Source: Roseovarius sp. MMSF_3359 (GTDB lineage: Bacteria; Pseudomonadota; Alphaproteobacteria; Rhodobacterales; Rhodobacteraceae). From it: DNA of 64,000 nt. The first letter of the stretch is position 1. Each line of letters starts with the position of its first letter. The notes below the pieces were generated by a model, which saw nothing but the letters and a program-made list of their open reading frames with translations, was not told where the DNA came from and did not search any database. Below are positions 19,292 through 27,793 of this stretch, one piece after another. Where the stretch lies: assembly GCF_030733385.1 (NCBI RefSeq), contig NZ_JASHJC010000003.1, positions 186,001 through 250,000 of the forward strand, in the 5' to 3' direction. Both the position numbers and the translations under genes were made by a program.

Positions 19292-19386
19292 GGCCGCCCC
19301 CATCGTCAACATGTCATGGAGAGTTGGCCGTATTGCGAGGCAAGTTGCAAGCGGTCAATCACGCCGCAGGACCAGAACGATACGGC

Positions 19387-19581
19387 TTAACTGATCGAGC
19401 CAAGCGTCGTTTCAATCCGCCCCAGAAGGCCATCGCGGCCCGTTCTTACACCGGCCCAGACCGCTTTTGGCGGCGCATCGGCCTCTCTGCTGTCTGAGGT
19501 GCTGTGGAATGCAGGCATTTGCGCGCCTTCGTCGCCACTGCCCTGAGTACGGTCATTGTGGGTATCGTAACTGCTGGCCAT
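19387..19581 (-). CDS. Small hypothetical protein
   Basis: A 64-residue open frame starting MASSYDTHNDRTQGSGDEG and ending RIETTLGSIS. It is hydrophilic with no recognised domain. A weak GGGAC element precedes the ATG; a GTG at 19623 would add 14 residues. It fills an otherwise empty stretch, but no feature proves that it is translated. Confidence 0.4.
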   Translation of the reverse strand: MASSYDTHNDRTQGSGDEGAQMPAFHSTSDSREADAPPKAVWAGVRTGRDGLLGRIETTLGSIS

Positions 19582-19702
19582 CTGTCTTGTCCCGGTGCCG
19601 TCGTTGTTTTTGTCCCGCGCCACAAAGCGTGGCGTTTTCCGGCACCTTATCGCCTGTATTTCAGGTTGGAAATATCTTTTTGTTTCAATCTATTACCGTA
19701 AA

Positions 19703-19723
19703 CATTCGCATACTTTTGCGCAC
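19703..19723 (+). repeat. 21-base direct repeat, copy 1
   Basis: CATTCGCATAC-T-TTTGCGCAC. A second copy at 20162-20182 differs at one base. The two flank the small conserved gene at 19811-20041 in the same orientation; the TGCGCA core and GCATAC half look like protein-binding sequence. Confidence 0.6.
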
Positions 19724-19810
19724 CAAGGCATACGTTGCTTCCACCCCTGAACCAGGCACAATAAAAACCGGAACACCACGGTTCCGGCCCGAAATTCGGT
19801 TGCTGTCTGC

Positions 19811-20041
19811 TCAGCCGCCTACATAGGCCTGCCTGCGCGGGCGGTAAAACACCTTTTGATTGTGAAGACGGCCCAGCAGGTCGTGGATCTGGCGCAGGGT
19901 GCCATCATCCCCCGGCACGACATCGGTGTTGTCCGCACCGATCATCTGGCTGGACAATTCCTTCTTCGACTGCCGCAGTGCCGTTTCGATCAGATCAACG
20001 TCTTCCACGGACAGTTCAAAATTTGCGTTATACGCGGTCAT
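19811..20041 (-). CDS. Conserved small protein of unknown function
   Basis: 76 residues, MTAYNANFELSVEDVDLIET at the start and HDLLGRLHNQKVFYRP near the end, charged and predicted helical, cytoplasmic. Proteins of this look recur as conserved hypotheticals in Rhodobacteraceae; I know no function. AGGGAGGC precedes the ATG. It stands alone between two copies of a 21-base repeat. Confidence 0.75.
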   Translation of the reverse strand: MTAYNANFELSVEDVDLIETALRQSKKELSSQMIGADNTDVVPGDDGTLRQIHDLLGRLHNQKVFYRPRRQAYVGG

Positions 20042-20161
20042 TCAAGCCTCCCTACTGACTTTCAAAACGCCCTGCCACAACGGTAGGATGTCAATAGTTA
20101 TAGAGGCCATACCAACTTAGTACAGGAAAATTATTGTTCTGCGTCAATATGTTACGCTTCG

Positions 20162-20182
20162 CATTCGCATACATTTGCGCAC
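20162..20182 (+). repeat. 21-base direct repeat, copy 2
   Basis: CATTCGCATAC-A-TTTGCGCAC, 20 of 21 bases identical to 19703-19723. A related GTATGCAATTGCGCAC follows within 8 bases, so the motif is effectively present two and a half times. Confidence 0.6.
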
Positions 20183-20327
20183 AAAGACCGTATGCAATTG
20201 CGCACCTTTCGGGATGCCATCGCACACCCAATGGATGTAGCTCTGTTAAATCAATCGCTTGCACAAAAAGCTGGTGACCTACGACATGCAGCGGCGCCAC
20301 GTCGGCAGACAGGAAAAACAGCCGGGC

Positions 20328-20356
20328 TTGACTTGGCAGGAGGCCCGCGTCACATA
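20328..20356 (+). promoter_or_regulatory. Putative sigma-70 promoter of thrS
   Basis: TTGACT (20328-20333), a 17-base spacer and CACATA (20351-20356), about 70 bases ahead of the thrS start. The -35 is good and the -10 weak, as is common in alphaproteobacteria. Confidence 0.5.
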
Positions 20357-20424
20357 GGCCGCGAAACACATAACCCGCAACCGGGCGTTCCGTGGGCGCC
20401 AAACTGACGAGGAGCTTAAGGCCG

Positions 20425-22371
20425 ATGGCCCAGATTTCCCTTACCCTTCCCGATGGCAATGCGCGGTCCTACGAGGCCGGGGTCACCCCTGCACAGGTCG
20501 CTGCCGATATCTCGAACTCGCTGGCGAAAAAGGCGATCTCCGCGACCGTCGACGATCAGCATTGGGACCTGCAATGGCCCATCAATGCGGATGCCAATAT
20601 CGCGATCCACACCATGAAGGACGAGGCGCAGGCAAATGAGCTGATCCGCCATGACCTCGCCCATATCATGGCCCGCGCGGTGCAGGAGATCTGGCCCGAC
20701 GTGAAGGTCACCATCGGCCCGGTGATCGAAAACGGCTGGTATTACGACTTTGACCGCGAAGAGCCCTTCACACCCGAAGACCTCGGCGCGATCGAGAAGA
20801 AGATGAAAGAGATCATCAATCTTCGCGACCCGGTGAAAACCGAAATCTGGGACCGCGCCCGCGCGATCAAGCATTACGAAGATAATGGCGAGCCTTTCAA
20901 GGTCGAGCTGATCGAAGCCATCCCCGGGGATGAGCCACTGCGCATGTATTGGCATGGGGATTGGCAGGATCTGTGCCGGGGTCCGCATCTGCAACATACC
21001 GGGCAGGTCCCGGCGGACGCCTTCAAACTGATGAGCGTCGCGGGGGCCTATTGGCGTGGCGACAGCAGCCGCCAGATGCTGCAACGGATCTATGGCGTGG
21101 CCTTCACCGGCAAGGAATTGCTGAAAAAGCACCTTCATATGCTCGAAGAGGCCGCCAAGCGCGATCACCGCAAGCTCGGTCGCGAGATGAACCTGTTTCA
21201 CATGCAGGAAGAAGCACCGGGGCAGATCTTCTGGCACCCCAATGGCTGGCGCATCTACACCAGCCTGCAGGACTACATGCGCCGCCGGCAAGTGAAAGGC
21301 GGCTATGTCGAGGTGAACACGCCGCAAGTGGTCGATCGCAAGCTGTGGGAGGCGTCGGGCCACTGGGAAAAATACCAGGAGAACATGTTCATCGTCGAGG
21401 TGGACGAGGACCACGCCCGCGAAAAGGCGATCAACGCGCTGAAGCCCATGAACTGCCCTTGCCATGTGCAGATCTTCAACCAGGGTCTCAAATCCTATCG
21501 CGACCTGCCCCTGCGGATGGCCGAATTCGGAAGCTGTAACCGCTATGAACCGTCCGGCGCGCTGCACGGGATCATGCGCGTGCGCGGCTTCACCCAGGAT
21601 GACGGTCATATCTTCTGCCGCGAGGATCAGATCGAGTCGGAAACCGCCGAATTCATCCGTTTTCTCAGCGAGGTCTACAAGGATCTCGGCTTTGCGGAGT
21701 TCAGCGTCAAGTTCTCGGATCGTCCCGAAACGCGCTCGGGATCGGACGCGGTTTGGGACAAGGCCGAAGAGGCGCTTTTGTCCGCGACCCGCGCTGCCGG
21801 GATCGAACCGGAGTTGAACCCCGGCGAGGGGGCCTTTTACGGCCCGAAGCTGGAATTCGTGCTGACCGATGCCATCGGGCGGGACTGGCAATGCGGCACC
21901 CACCAGGTTGATTTCGTCCTGCCGGAGCGGCTCGATGCCAACTACATCGGCGAAGATGGCGCCAAGCACCGGCCCGTCATGCTGCACCGCGCGACGCTCG
22001 GCTCGTTTGAACGCTTCATCGGCATCCTGATCGAAGAGCACGCGGGCAAACTGCCGTTCTGGCTGGCCCCGCGGCAGGTTGTCGTGGCCTCGATCATCTC
22101 GGACGCGGATGAGTATGTGCGCGAGGTGGTGGGCAAAATGCAGGCGGCAGGCATCCGCGCCGAAGCGGACCTGCGTAACGAAAAGATCAACTACAAGGTG
22201 CGCGAGCATTCGGTAGGCAAAGTGCCTGTGATCCTTGCCTGCGGCATGAAGGAAGTCGAGGAAGGGACCGTCTCGGTCCGGCGCCTCGGCGAGAAGCAAA
22301 CCAGCGTTCAGCCTCTGGACAGTGTTACAGCGGAACTCGCCCGCGAAGCGACCCCGCCGGATTTGCTGTAA
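20425..22371 (+). CDS. thrS: Threonine--tRNA ligase
   Basis: Charges tRNA-Thr. 648 residues in family order: N-terminal TGS domain ([20 protein letters not shown]), tRNA editing domain with HDLAHIMA and the CRGPHL zinc/editing motif, class II catalytic core (motif 2 region with [15 protein letters not shown], zinc ligand Cys in [12 protein letters not shown]), motif 3 [15 protein letters not shown], and the C-terminal anticodon-binding domain. The ATG at 20425 follows GAGGAG within 10 bases. No T-box-like leader is seen. Confidence 0.96.
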   Translation: MAQISLTLPDGNARSYEAGVTPAQVAADISNSLAKKAISATVDDQHWDLQWPINADANIAIHTMKDEAQANELIRHDLAHIMARAVQEIWPDVKVTIGPVIENGWYYDFDREEPFTPEDLGAIEKKMKEIINLRDPVKTEIWDRARAIKHYEDNGEPFKVELIEAIPGDEPLRMYWHGDWQDLCRGPHLQHTGQVPADAFKLMSVAGAYWRGDSSRQMLQRIYGVAFTGKELLKKHLHMLEEAAKRDHRKLGREMNLFHMQEEAPGQIFWHPNGWRIYTSLQDYMRRRQVKGGYVEVNTPQVVDRKLWEASGHWEKYQENMFIVEVDEDHAREKAINALKPMNCPCHVQIFNQGLKSYRDLPLRMAEFGSCNRYEPSGALHGIMRVRGFTQDDGHIFCREDQIESETAEFIRFLSEVYKDLGFAEFSVKFSDRPETRSGSDAVWDKAEEALLSATRAAGIEPELNPGEGAFYGPKLEFVLTDAIGRDWQCGTHQVDFVLPERLDANYIGEDGAKHRPVMLHRATLGSFERFIGILIEEHAGKLPFWLAPRQVVVASIISDADEYVREVVGKMQAAGIRAEADLRNEKINYKVREHSVGKVPVILACGMKEVEEGTVSVRRLGEKQTSVQPLDSVTAELAREATPPDLL

Positions 22372-22386
22372 CATTCCGCCGAATAC

Positions 22387-22425
22387 GCAGCCGGAAACTG
22401 TAACAATTTACGAGTTTCCGGCTGC
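22387..22425 (+). terminator. Hairpin after thrS
   Basis: A 13-bp perfect stem GCAGCCGGAAACT (22387-22399) with its complement at 22413-22425; the loop can close further by GTAA/TTAC. No T-run follows, so it may be a Rho-type barrier or a stabilising hairpin rather than a classic intrinsic terminator. Confidence 0.6.
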
Positions 22426-22581
22426 ACACCCCGGCCTAAATTCATAAAAAACAGTGCCTTAACCTCTGTTTTGCGCCTCACGCTTGCTGACACGCACGTG
22501 TCTAACGCGCTCGTGAGTGGTTTTTTGCCCAGCAACCTATTTAATTAACTCACATCGCAACCGCAGCGATAAGATGAACCC

Positions 22582-22596
22582 ATCGCCCAAGGCGAT
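22582..22596. promoter_or_regulatory. Palindrome in the bufferin operon leader
   Basis: ATCGCC-CAA-GGCGAT, 30 bases before the precursor start. Another dyad, GACACG-CA-CGTGTC, lies further upstream in the 22426-22626 gap. No other gene is visible in that gap; an AT-rich patch (TTTAATTAA) near 22540 may belong to the promoter. Operator function is inferred from position only. Confidence 0.4.
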
Positions 22597-22626
22597 ACGA
22601 TCCAACCAATGAGGGAGTCCCCCCAA

Positions 22627-22929
22627 ATGTCGAAAATGATGAAAACCGTTGCCATCGCAGGCGCTGTCACCGCTGCCATCGCCGCTCAGACAACTGGCGC
22701 GACCGCAGGAAGCAAGGAAAAGTGCTACGGCGTTTCTCTGGCCGGTGAAAATGGCTGCGCCGCGGGTGCGGGCACAACCTGCGCTGGTACCTCGACCGTA
22801 GACTACCAGGGCAACGCCTGGACGCTGGTTGACGCAGGCACCTGCGCCGAGATCGAACTGCCCGCAATGGCAGACGGCACCGAGCGCAAAGGCTCGCTTG
22901 AAGAGCTGGACCGCGACCTGCCGTCCTGA
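22627..22929 (+). CDS. bufA1: Bufferin-type RiPP precursor (DUF2282)
   Basis: A 100-residue secreted peptide. Sec-type signal peptide [18 protein letters not shown]... with an AxA-type cleavage after ATA (residue 27). The mature part has four Cys at about 33, 44, 52 and 73 in [29 protein letters not shown] and GTCAE, the DUF2282/BufA1 pattern. In the characterised Caulobacter bufferin, MNIO enzymes convert central Cys residues to thiooxazoles and the product binds copper in the periplasm. GAGGGAG lies 9 bases before the ATG at 22627. Heads a four-gene operon. Confidence 0.9.
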   Translation: MSKMMKTVAIAGAVTAAIAAQTTGATAGSKEKCYGVSLAGENGCAAGAGTTCAGTSTVDYQGNAWTLVDAGTCAEIELPAMADGTERKGSLEELDRDLPS

Positions 22930-23002
22930 ACTTGAATTCCGGTGCGCGCATGTCCGGTGCGCGTACCACCCTACCGCCGGAACTGACCAAGGATCTTGTG
23001 TC

Positions 23003-23860
23003 ATGCTGGACAACTCTCCCCGCTTCACCGCACTGCCAGCCGCCCCCGGCGTCGGCTACAAGCCGCAGCACTTCAGCGACGTTATGAACGATGCCACGCC
23101 GGTGGAATGGCTTGAGATCCACGCCGAAAACTACATGGGGGACGGTGGTCGCCCGATAGCGCAACTCCGCCATCTCTCCGAGAAATTCGCGATTTCGGTC
23201 CATGGCGTCGGCCTCAGCATTGGTGGTGAAGGCGCGTTGGACGCCGACCACCTCGTTCGCCTGAAGACCCTCTGCGACTGGCTGCGACCGGCGAGTTTTT
23301 CCGAACATCTGGCCTGGTCCACCCATGACAGCCATTATCTCAACGATCTGCTGCCGCTGCCCTATACCAAAGCCACGCTGAGCCGCGTTGCCGATCATAT
23401 CGACCAGGTGCAGGAGGTCGTCGGCCGCCAGATGCTGCTCGAGAACCCGTCAAGCTACCTCGCCTTCGACGAAAGCACCTATGCCGAGACCGAGTTCCTT
23501 GACGAGGTTGCCAAACGCACTGGCTGCGGCCTGCTGCTTGACGTGAACAACGTCTTTGTCTCTGCGACCAACCTGCAAATCGACCCCTACGCCTATATCG
23601 ACGCCTTCCCTGTGGCCCGCGTAGGTGAAATCCATCTCGGCGGTCACGACGAGGAGACCGACGACCATGGCGCGCCACTGCTGATCGACAGCCACGGTCG
23701 CGAAGTGGCCGATCCGGTCTGGACCCTGCTGGACCATACGCTGGAGCGTGCAGGACCCAGGCCCATCCTGATCGAATGGGACACCGACGTACCGGAATGG
23801 GCTGCGCTGGCCGAAGAGGCTGAACGCGCCGCCACCGCGTTGCAAAAGGTCCCGGCATGA
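23003..23860 (+). CDS. bufB1: MNIO family modifying enzyme (DUF692)
   Basis: 285-residue TIM-barrel enzyme of the multinuclear non-heme iron oxygenase family. Family signatures seen: EIHAENYMGDGG, SVHGVGLSIGG, HLAWS, LLENPSSYL, LLLDVNNVFVSATN and EIHLGGH, which include the His, Glu, Asp and Asn iron ligands. It should act on cysteines of the DUF2282 peptide encoded 73 bases upstream. The ATG at 23003 follows AAGGAT; a longer frame upstream reads through non-conserved sequence. Overlaps the next gene by 4 bases. Confidence 0.9.
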   Translation: MLDNSPRFTALPAAPGVGYKPQHFSDVMNDATPVEWLEIHAENYMGDGGRPIAQLRHLSEKFAISVHGVGLSIGGEGALDADHLVRLKTLCDWLRPASFSEHLAWSTHDSHYLNDLLPLPYTKATLSRVADHIDQVQEVVGRQMLLENPSSYLAFDESTYAETEFLDEVAKRTGCGLLLDVNNVFVSATNLQIDPYAYIDAFPVARVGEIHLGGHDEETDDHGAPLLIDSHGREVADPVWTLLDHTLERAGPRPILIEWDTDVPEWAALAEEAERAATALQKVPA

Positions 23861-24618
23861 GTGTCTCACAAACGGCCTTCCACAGCGCCCTTTTGGACGC
23901 CTCGCAAGACGTACCCGGCGGCCTCAGCGACGGGTTGGGTCAGCCCGCGGGAAGCCGTTTCGCCGTCTACCGCAACAATGTCGCCGTTAGCCTGACCGAG
24001 GCGCTGGAGCAGAGTTTCCCGGCGATCGCGAAGCTGCTCGGGCCGGACAACTTCAAGGGGCTGGCCGGGATTTTCCTGCGCAAGCACCCGCCCGACACGC
24101 CGATCATGATGCACTATGGCGCGGCGTTTCCCGACTTCCTCGCGGGCTTCGAAGGGCTATCGCATATCGGGTACCTGCCGGACGTGGCGCAGCTCGAGCA
24201 GGCGCTGCGCACCTCCTATCACGCCGCCGATGCCGACCCCATCGCGGCGGACGCGCTTCAGGCCGTCGATCCCGACAGGCTGGGCGAACTGAGGTTTGAC
24301 CTGGCCCCCGCCCTACGGCTGGTCCGCTCCCCCTGGCCCATTCATCAGATCTGGGCCTACAATCTTGAACCCGGCGCGCCCAAACCCACCGGCGGCGCGC
24401 AGAACGTCCTGATCCTGCGCCCGGAATTCGACCCGCAGATGACGCCCGTATCCGACGGCTGCGCCGCTTTCATCACCGCGTTGCAGCGCCGGACGACGCT
24501 GGCCGAGGCCAACGACCTGGCCGTGGCCGAGGGCGGTGATTTTGACCTTTCCCACGGGCTTGGCCTCCTGCTCTCCGGGCAGGCCATCACCCGGATCACT
24601 TTTGGAGATGCCCCATGA
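23857..24618 (+). CDS. bufC1: Bufferin partner protein (DUF2063)
   Basis: 253 residues. The N-terminal domain RFAVYRNNVAVSLTEALEQS followed by FPAIAKLLG is the DUF2063 signature seen in HvfC/BufC proteins, which bind the MNIO enzyme and help it engage the precursor. The C-terminal half is less conserved and ends in a compact mixed region. Start and stop overlap both neighbours by 4 bases (ATGA), so stoichiometric coupling with the DUF692 enzyme is likely. Confidence 0.85.
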   Translation: MSVSQTAFHSALLDASQDVPGGLSDGLGQPAGSRFAVYRNNVAVSLTEALEQSFPAIAKLLGPDNFKGLAGIFLRKHPPDTPIMMHYGAAFPDFLAGFEGLSHIGYLPDVAQLEQALRTSYHAADADPIAADALQAVDPDRLGELRFDLAPALRLVRSPWPIHQIWAYNLEPGAPKPTGGAQNVLILRPEFDPQMTPVSDGCAAFITALQRRTTLAEANDLAVAEGGDFDLSHGLGLLLSGQAITRITFGDAP

Positions 24619-25181
24619 GCACCCTGATTTACCTCCACAACGCCGTGTTCCACGGTCTGGAAAAGGCGGACTGGCTCCTGCCAACCATCGCGCGCTTTCT
24701 CTTTGCCGCGCTCTTCGTGCTCTATTTCTGGGTTTCGGGCCTGACCAAGCTGGGCGACGGGTTCACGGGTCTTTTCGTGCCCTCCTTCAACGCCTATGCG
24801 CAAATCTTCCCCCGTGCGATGGAGGCCGCGAATTACGACATCTCCAACTTCACGATCTTCCATACCCTTGTCGTCCTCGCCGGGACCTATGCGGAATTCA
24901 TCCTGCCCCTGCTGATCGTGATCGGCCTGATGACGCGGCTTGCGGCGCTTGGCATGATCGGATTTGTCGCGGTGCAGACGTTGACCGACCTCTATGGCCA
25001 CAACATCATCAACCAGCCCAAGGCGCTCGGTGCGTGGTTCGACAAGGTGCCCGACTCGATCATCATGGATCAACGCGCGCTCTGGGTGTTTTTGCTGCTG
25101 GTGATCGTCTTCAAGGGCGCCGGTCCGATCTCGGTCGACCGCGTGATCGCCAACAACACCGCCCCTAAAAGTGAGCTTTAG
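24615..25181 (+). CDS. DoxX family membrane protein of the bufferin operon
   Basis: 188 residues with four hydrophobic helices in the DoxX pattern (FLFAALFVLYFWVSGLTKLG, then FILPLLIVIGLMTRLAALGM). DoxX proteins are common fourth members of DUF2282-DUF692-DUF2063 operons; the role is unclear, perhaps redox or export support at the inner membrane. It overlaps bufC by 4 bases and its 3' end overlaps the convergent gene at 25165 by 17 bases. Confidence 0.83.
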   Translation: MSTLIYLHNAVFHGLEKADWLLPTIARFLFAALFVLYFWVSGLTKLGDGFTGLFVPSFNAYAQIFPRAMEAANYDISNFTIFHTLVVLAGTYAEFILPLLIVIGLMTRLAALGMIGFVAVQTLTDLYGHNIINQPKALGAWFDKVPDSIIMDQRALWVFLLLVIVFKGAGPISVDRVIANNTAPKSEL

Positions 25182-25533
25182 GCTCATCCGGTTTGCCGGC
25201 GGCAATCGCCAGAAGGCCGCCCAACACGGTGAATCCGATCGGGAACATGGTAAAAACGCTGAACCCGAAGGCCGCAAGCATCAACGCGGCAGAGATCAGC
25301 ATCAAAATACCACCCCATAGCGCCCGGGCCGATGCCATGGCCCCGCCAGCGATGGCCAGAAGTGGCGACAGGAAGCTTGCCGCGCGGGTCAGGCTCACAT
25401 TGTCAACCTGCTTGGCAAGCCCTTCGATCTCGCCATACCGTTCGATGGCCTCGGTATAGCCATAGCCGAAAAACCCGACCAGCATGGCGAAAACCCCGCC
25501 GATAATGCCCAGAACCAAAGCTGCGTTACGCAT
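25165..25533 (-). CDS. Small integral membrane protein
   Basis: 122 residues with four hydrophobic helices (first LVLGIIGGVFAMLVGFFGYG) and a short soluble loop after the first. The layout resembles DUF4064-like proteins, but I do not assign it firmly. It is convergent with the DoxX gene, sharing 17 bases at the 3' ends. ATG at 25533 follows GGAGGG. Confidence 0.72.
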   Translation of the reverse strand: MRNAALVLGIIGGVFAMLVGFFGYGYTEAIERYGEIEGLAKQVDNVSLTRAASFLSPLLAIAGGAMASARALWGGILMLISAALMLAAFGFSVFTMFPIGFTVLGGLLAIAAGKPDEPKAHF

Positions 25534-25578
25534 GTGAACCCTCCACCTTACCCGATCGACATAGGCATTCAGGCACGC

Positions 25579-25893
25579 CTATCCAAGAAGGGCCGCCTGA
25601 ACATCCTTGGTCCAGCCCAGATGCAACTGCCCGTTGTCGTCGATCAACGGCCGTTTCATCAATGTCGGGTGATCTGCCAGCAATTCCAAAGCAGGCCGCG
25701 CGCGTTCGGCCTCATCCAATCTACGCCAGGTTGTAGAGCGCGTGTTCAACAAAGCGCCTTCAAAAGTGGCATAGGCGGATTTCAGCACGTTTTCGGGAAC
25801 ACCGTCTTCCCGGACATCGCGCAACTCCGCATCTGGAAGCAATTTCAACGCTTTACGACACGTATCACAGTTTTTCAAACCGTACAGAACCAT
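25579..25893 (-). CDS. ArsC/Spx family thioredoxin-fold protein (YffB-like)
   Basis: 104 residues. The N-terminal MVLYGLKNCDTCRKAL has a CxxC redox pair in a thioredoxin fold; STTWRRLDEAER and LMKRPLIDDNG match the ArsC-family conserved lysine-arginine-proline region. Such YffB/ArsC-like proteins may be glutathione-dependent reductases; true arsenate reductase activity is not implied because no ars genes are nearby. Confidence 0.82.
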   Translation of the reverse strand: MVLYGLKNCDTCRKALKLLPDAELRDVREDGVPENVLKSAYATFEGALLNTRSTTWRRLDEAERARPALELLADHPTLMKRPLIDDNGQLHLGWTKDVQAALLG

Positions 25894-26056
25894 GGTTTCC
25901 CCTCGTTTTTTGCGCCTTCCTTACTGCCTCCACACGCAAACGTCACGGGGTTTCGCTTGCTTTTTGTCAGCGCCATGCAATCATCGGTAGCGCGGCGGCT
26001 GCCGTCGCATGGCCCGGCATATTCCCGGGGACTAGAAGTCAAGAAGGAGAAGCGGC

Positions 26057-26263
26057 ATGCCAAATGGCACCGTGAAATGGTTCAATACGACGAAAGGCTT
26101 CGGGTTTATTGAGCCCGAAGATGGCGGCAAAGATGTGTTTGTGCATATCTCTGCGGTCGAACGCTCGGGCCTGACGGGCCTGGCGGATAATCAGAAGGTT
26201 TCGTTCGAGCTGCAGGACGGAAGAGACGGACGCCAGATGGCGGGCGACCTCAAACTGCTCTGA
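26057..26263 (+). CDS. Cold shock protein (CspA family)
   Basis: 68-residue single OB-fold RNA chaperone. The RNP1 motif [11 protein letters not shown] and RNP2 motif VFVHISAV are intact and [16 protein letters not shown] opens the fold. A strong AAGGAG lies 8 bases before the ATG. The 163-base region upstream contains no gene and may be a regulatory leader, though no cold-shock box was recognised. Confidence 0.95.
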   Translation: MPNGTVKWFNTTKGFGFIEPEDGGKDVFVHISAVERSGLTGLADNQKVSFELQDGRDGRQMAGDLKLL

Positions 26264-26313
26264 AACAGAACCGGTTGTTTTATCTTTGAAATCAGGGCCT
26301 TCGCCAAAGGCAA

Positions 26314-26712
26314 TCAGCCGATGGCGCGGGCTGCCATAACACCTGCCCAGGCCGACACCCCCGTGAGGAACGTCCCCCAGGCCAGATCCACCGCCACCAT
26401 TTGCCAATGCCAGCCCCTGAGCGTCGCGAGGTTCGTGAATTCATAGGTGCCATAGGCCATCGCCCCAAGAAGCGCGCCGGAAATCAACGCATTGACCGGC
26501 GCGCCCTCGCGCAGAGCGGGCAGCGAGGCGAACCAGACGACACCCCCGATGTAAAAGAGGTAAAACACCACCGCCGCCGGCAGGTTCAGGCTTGCCGCCA
26601 ACAGGTCCGACACGTGTTTTTCGAAGACCGGCCGGATCACGTTTTTCAACATGACCGCGTCGAGGCCAAGGAAAACCAGCGCGGTGACGAGGTAGAGGAC
26701 GACAATCTGCAT
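26314..26712 (-). CDS. DUF2177 family membrane protein
   Basis: 132 residues with four hydrophobic helices. MLKNVIRPVF, the central AMAYGTYEFTNLATLRGW and the following DLAWGTFLTG are the DUF2177 signature. No function is established. It stands alone between cspA and a CAP-domain gene. Confidence 0.85.
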   Translation of the reverse strand: MQIVVLYLVTALVFLGLDAVMLKNVIRPVFEKHVSDLLAASLNLPAAVVFYLFYIGGVVWFASLPALREGAPVNALISGALLGAMAYGTYEFTNLATLRGWHWQMVAVDLAWGTFLTGVSAWAGVMAARAIG

Positions 26713-26780
26713 CGAGTGGGGCCTTTGTTAAACCGGGTACATCTCATACGTGGCGAGGGCCGCCCCCGATCAATCTTGGC

Positions 26781-27227
26781 TCAGCATCCGGACCGACCCA
26801 GAACCATGACCCAGACATTACCGCTCCCCCGCACGAGGGCGAACTCGGTGACATCCGCATGCAGGATATTGCGCCGATGCCCCCTGGACCCCATCCAGGC
26901 CGATAGCACGTGGTCCAGGCGCGGATGCCCCTTGGCGATGTTTTCAGCGATCACGCACGGCCCGTAGCCCTGATTGCGCGCCCGGGTGCCGATGGTCGAT
27001 CCGTCGGAACCGGTATGGCTGAAGAAACGATTGCGGATCATGTCCTGCGCATGTGCCCCGGCGGCGCGGGTCAGCTTGTCATCGGGCCTGAGCGCCGCAA
27101 GCCCCTTGCGCGCCCGGATCTTGTTTACCTGCGTCATCGCCGCGCTGCTCAGGTTTTCCACATTGCCCGACGCCCCGACCGGCGGCGCAAAACCGAGGGC
27201 AAGACAGAAGATCAGAACAAGACGCAT
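26781..27227 (-). CDS. Secreted CAP-domain (SCP-like) protein
   Basis: 148 residues with a signal peptide (MRLVLIFCLALGFAPPVGAS) and a CAP domain. HAQDMIRNRFFSHTGSDGST, AENIAKGHP and WMGSRGHRRNIL carry the two His and Glu of the CAP cavity. Bacterial members are extracytoplasmic and of unclear role. ATG at 27227 follows GGAG by 8 bases; an in-frame start at 27287 would hide the signal peptide. Confidence 0.85.
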   Translation of the reverse strand: MRLVLIFCLALGFAPPVGASGNVENLSSAAMTQVNKIRARKGLAALRPDDKLTRAAGAHAQDMIRNRFFSHTGSDGSTIGTRARNQGYGPCVIAENIAKGHPRLDHVLSAWMGSRGHRRNILHADVTEFALVRGSGNVWVMVLGRSGC

Positions 27228-27793
27228 CAGACATCTCCGGCACGGGTGCAAAAACCTATCGCGATGCGCCAAAATGGCACAACGCAAGTCCGCGCCCCGA
27301 CCCGGGATCGGCGCGCATCCGCAAGTTGTCTGCTAATGTCGGCGGATTTATGGCACCGTTGGGGTGGAAACGGACGGGCAAGGGACGAGCCAATCCCACC
27401 CTGTAGCTCTGCTTGCAAGCCGCGCGATCGTCAGACCGCGGGGTGGCGATCAACCGTTTTCGGATGCACATTATCTTGCCAAATCCGGAAAACCTCGGAT
27501 CGGGGCGTAACCTCTCCCAATCGCCAGCTCTTGCGGGCGGTCTGGCGATCGCGCGGCGGCCTTCGGCCTTGATCCCGCGCGGGTGGCGAGACTTCAAATG
27601 ATCGCCCAACAGAGGGCCGCGCCCGACCCGGGGCTGGCGCGTGGACGGGGTGATTATGGCGCTGTCAGTGAATTCATGGGTAACGCCGGTGAAGGAGGCT
27701 GACGGCGCAGTCGCGCCCGCCCATGGGGCGGGTCGGGCGCGGGCGCGCCCCGGCGATGCCGGGCTTAGGTTCCAAAACGCGACAACTCGGTTT
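27228..27793. other. GC-rich non-coding stretch with hairpins
   Basis: 566 bases with no supported gene. It holds several dyads, including GCGCGG/CCGCGC (27551-27556 and 27575-27580) around GGCC-TTC-GGCC, and CCCGCC/GGCGGG near 27720. A leftward 187-codon frame (27256-27819) has arginine/proline-rich composition typical of a shadow. It has the look of a dispersed intergenic repeat of this bacterial group, which I cannot confirm here. Confidence 0.5.

Larger units (their letters stand above)
20042..20424 (+). other. Intergenic region upstream of thrS
   Basis: 383 bases without a supported gene. It holds the second 21-base repeat (20162-20182), a third partial GTATGCAATTGCGCAC at 20190-20205, an AT-rich stretch at 20085-20160 and the thrS promoter near its right end. 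A rightward 71-codon frame (20192-20407) has no ribosome binding site and no protein-like composition. Confidence 0.6.

Noticed and set aside
20192-20407. Rightward 71-codon frame upstream of thrS
   Set aside because: Contains the thrS promoter, has no ribosome binding site and unlikely composition.
20416-22374. Leftward 652-codon frame
   Set aside because: Antisense shadow of thrS, which has all expected motifs.
25579-25893. Arsenate resistance gene arsC
   Set aside because: The CxxC ArsC-like fold is of the YffB type and no ars regulator or pump is near.
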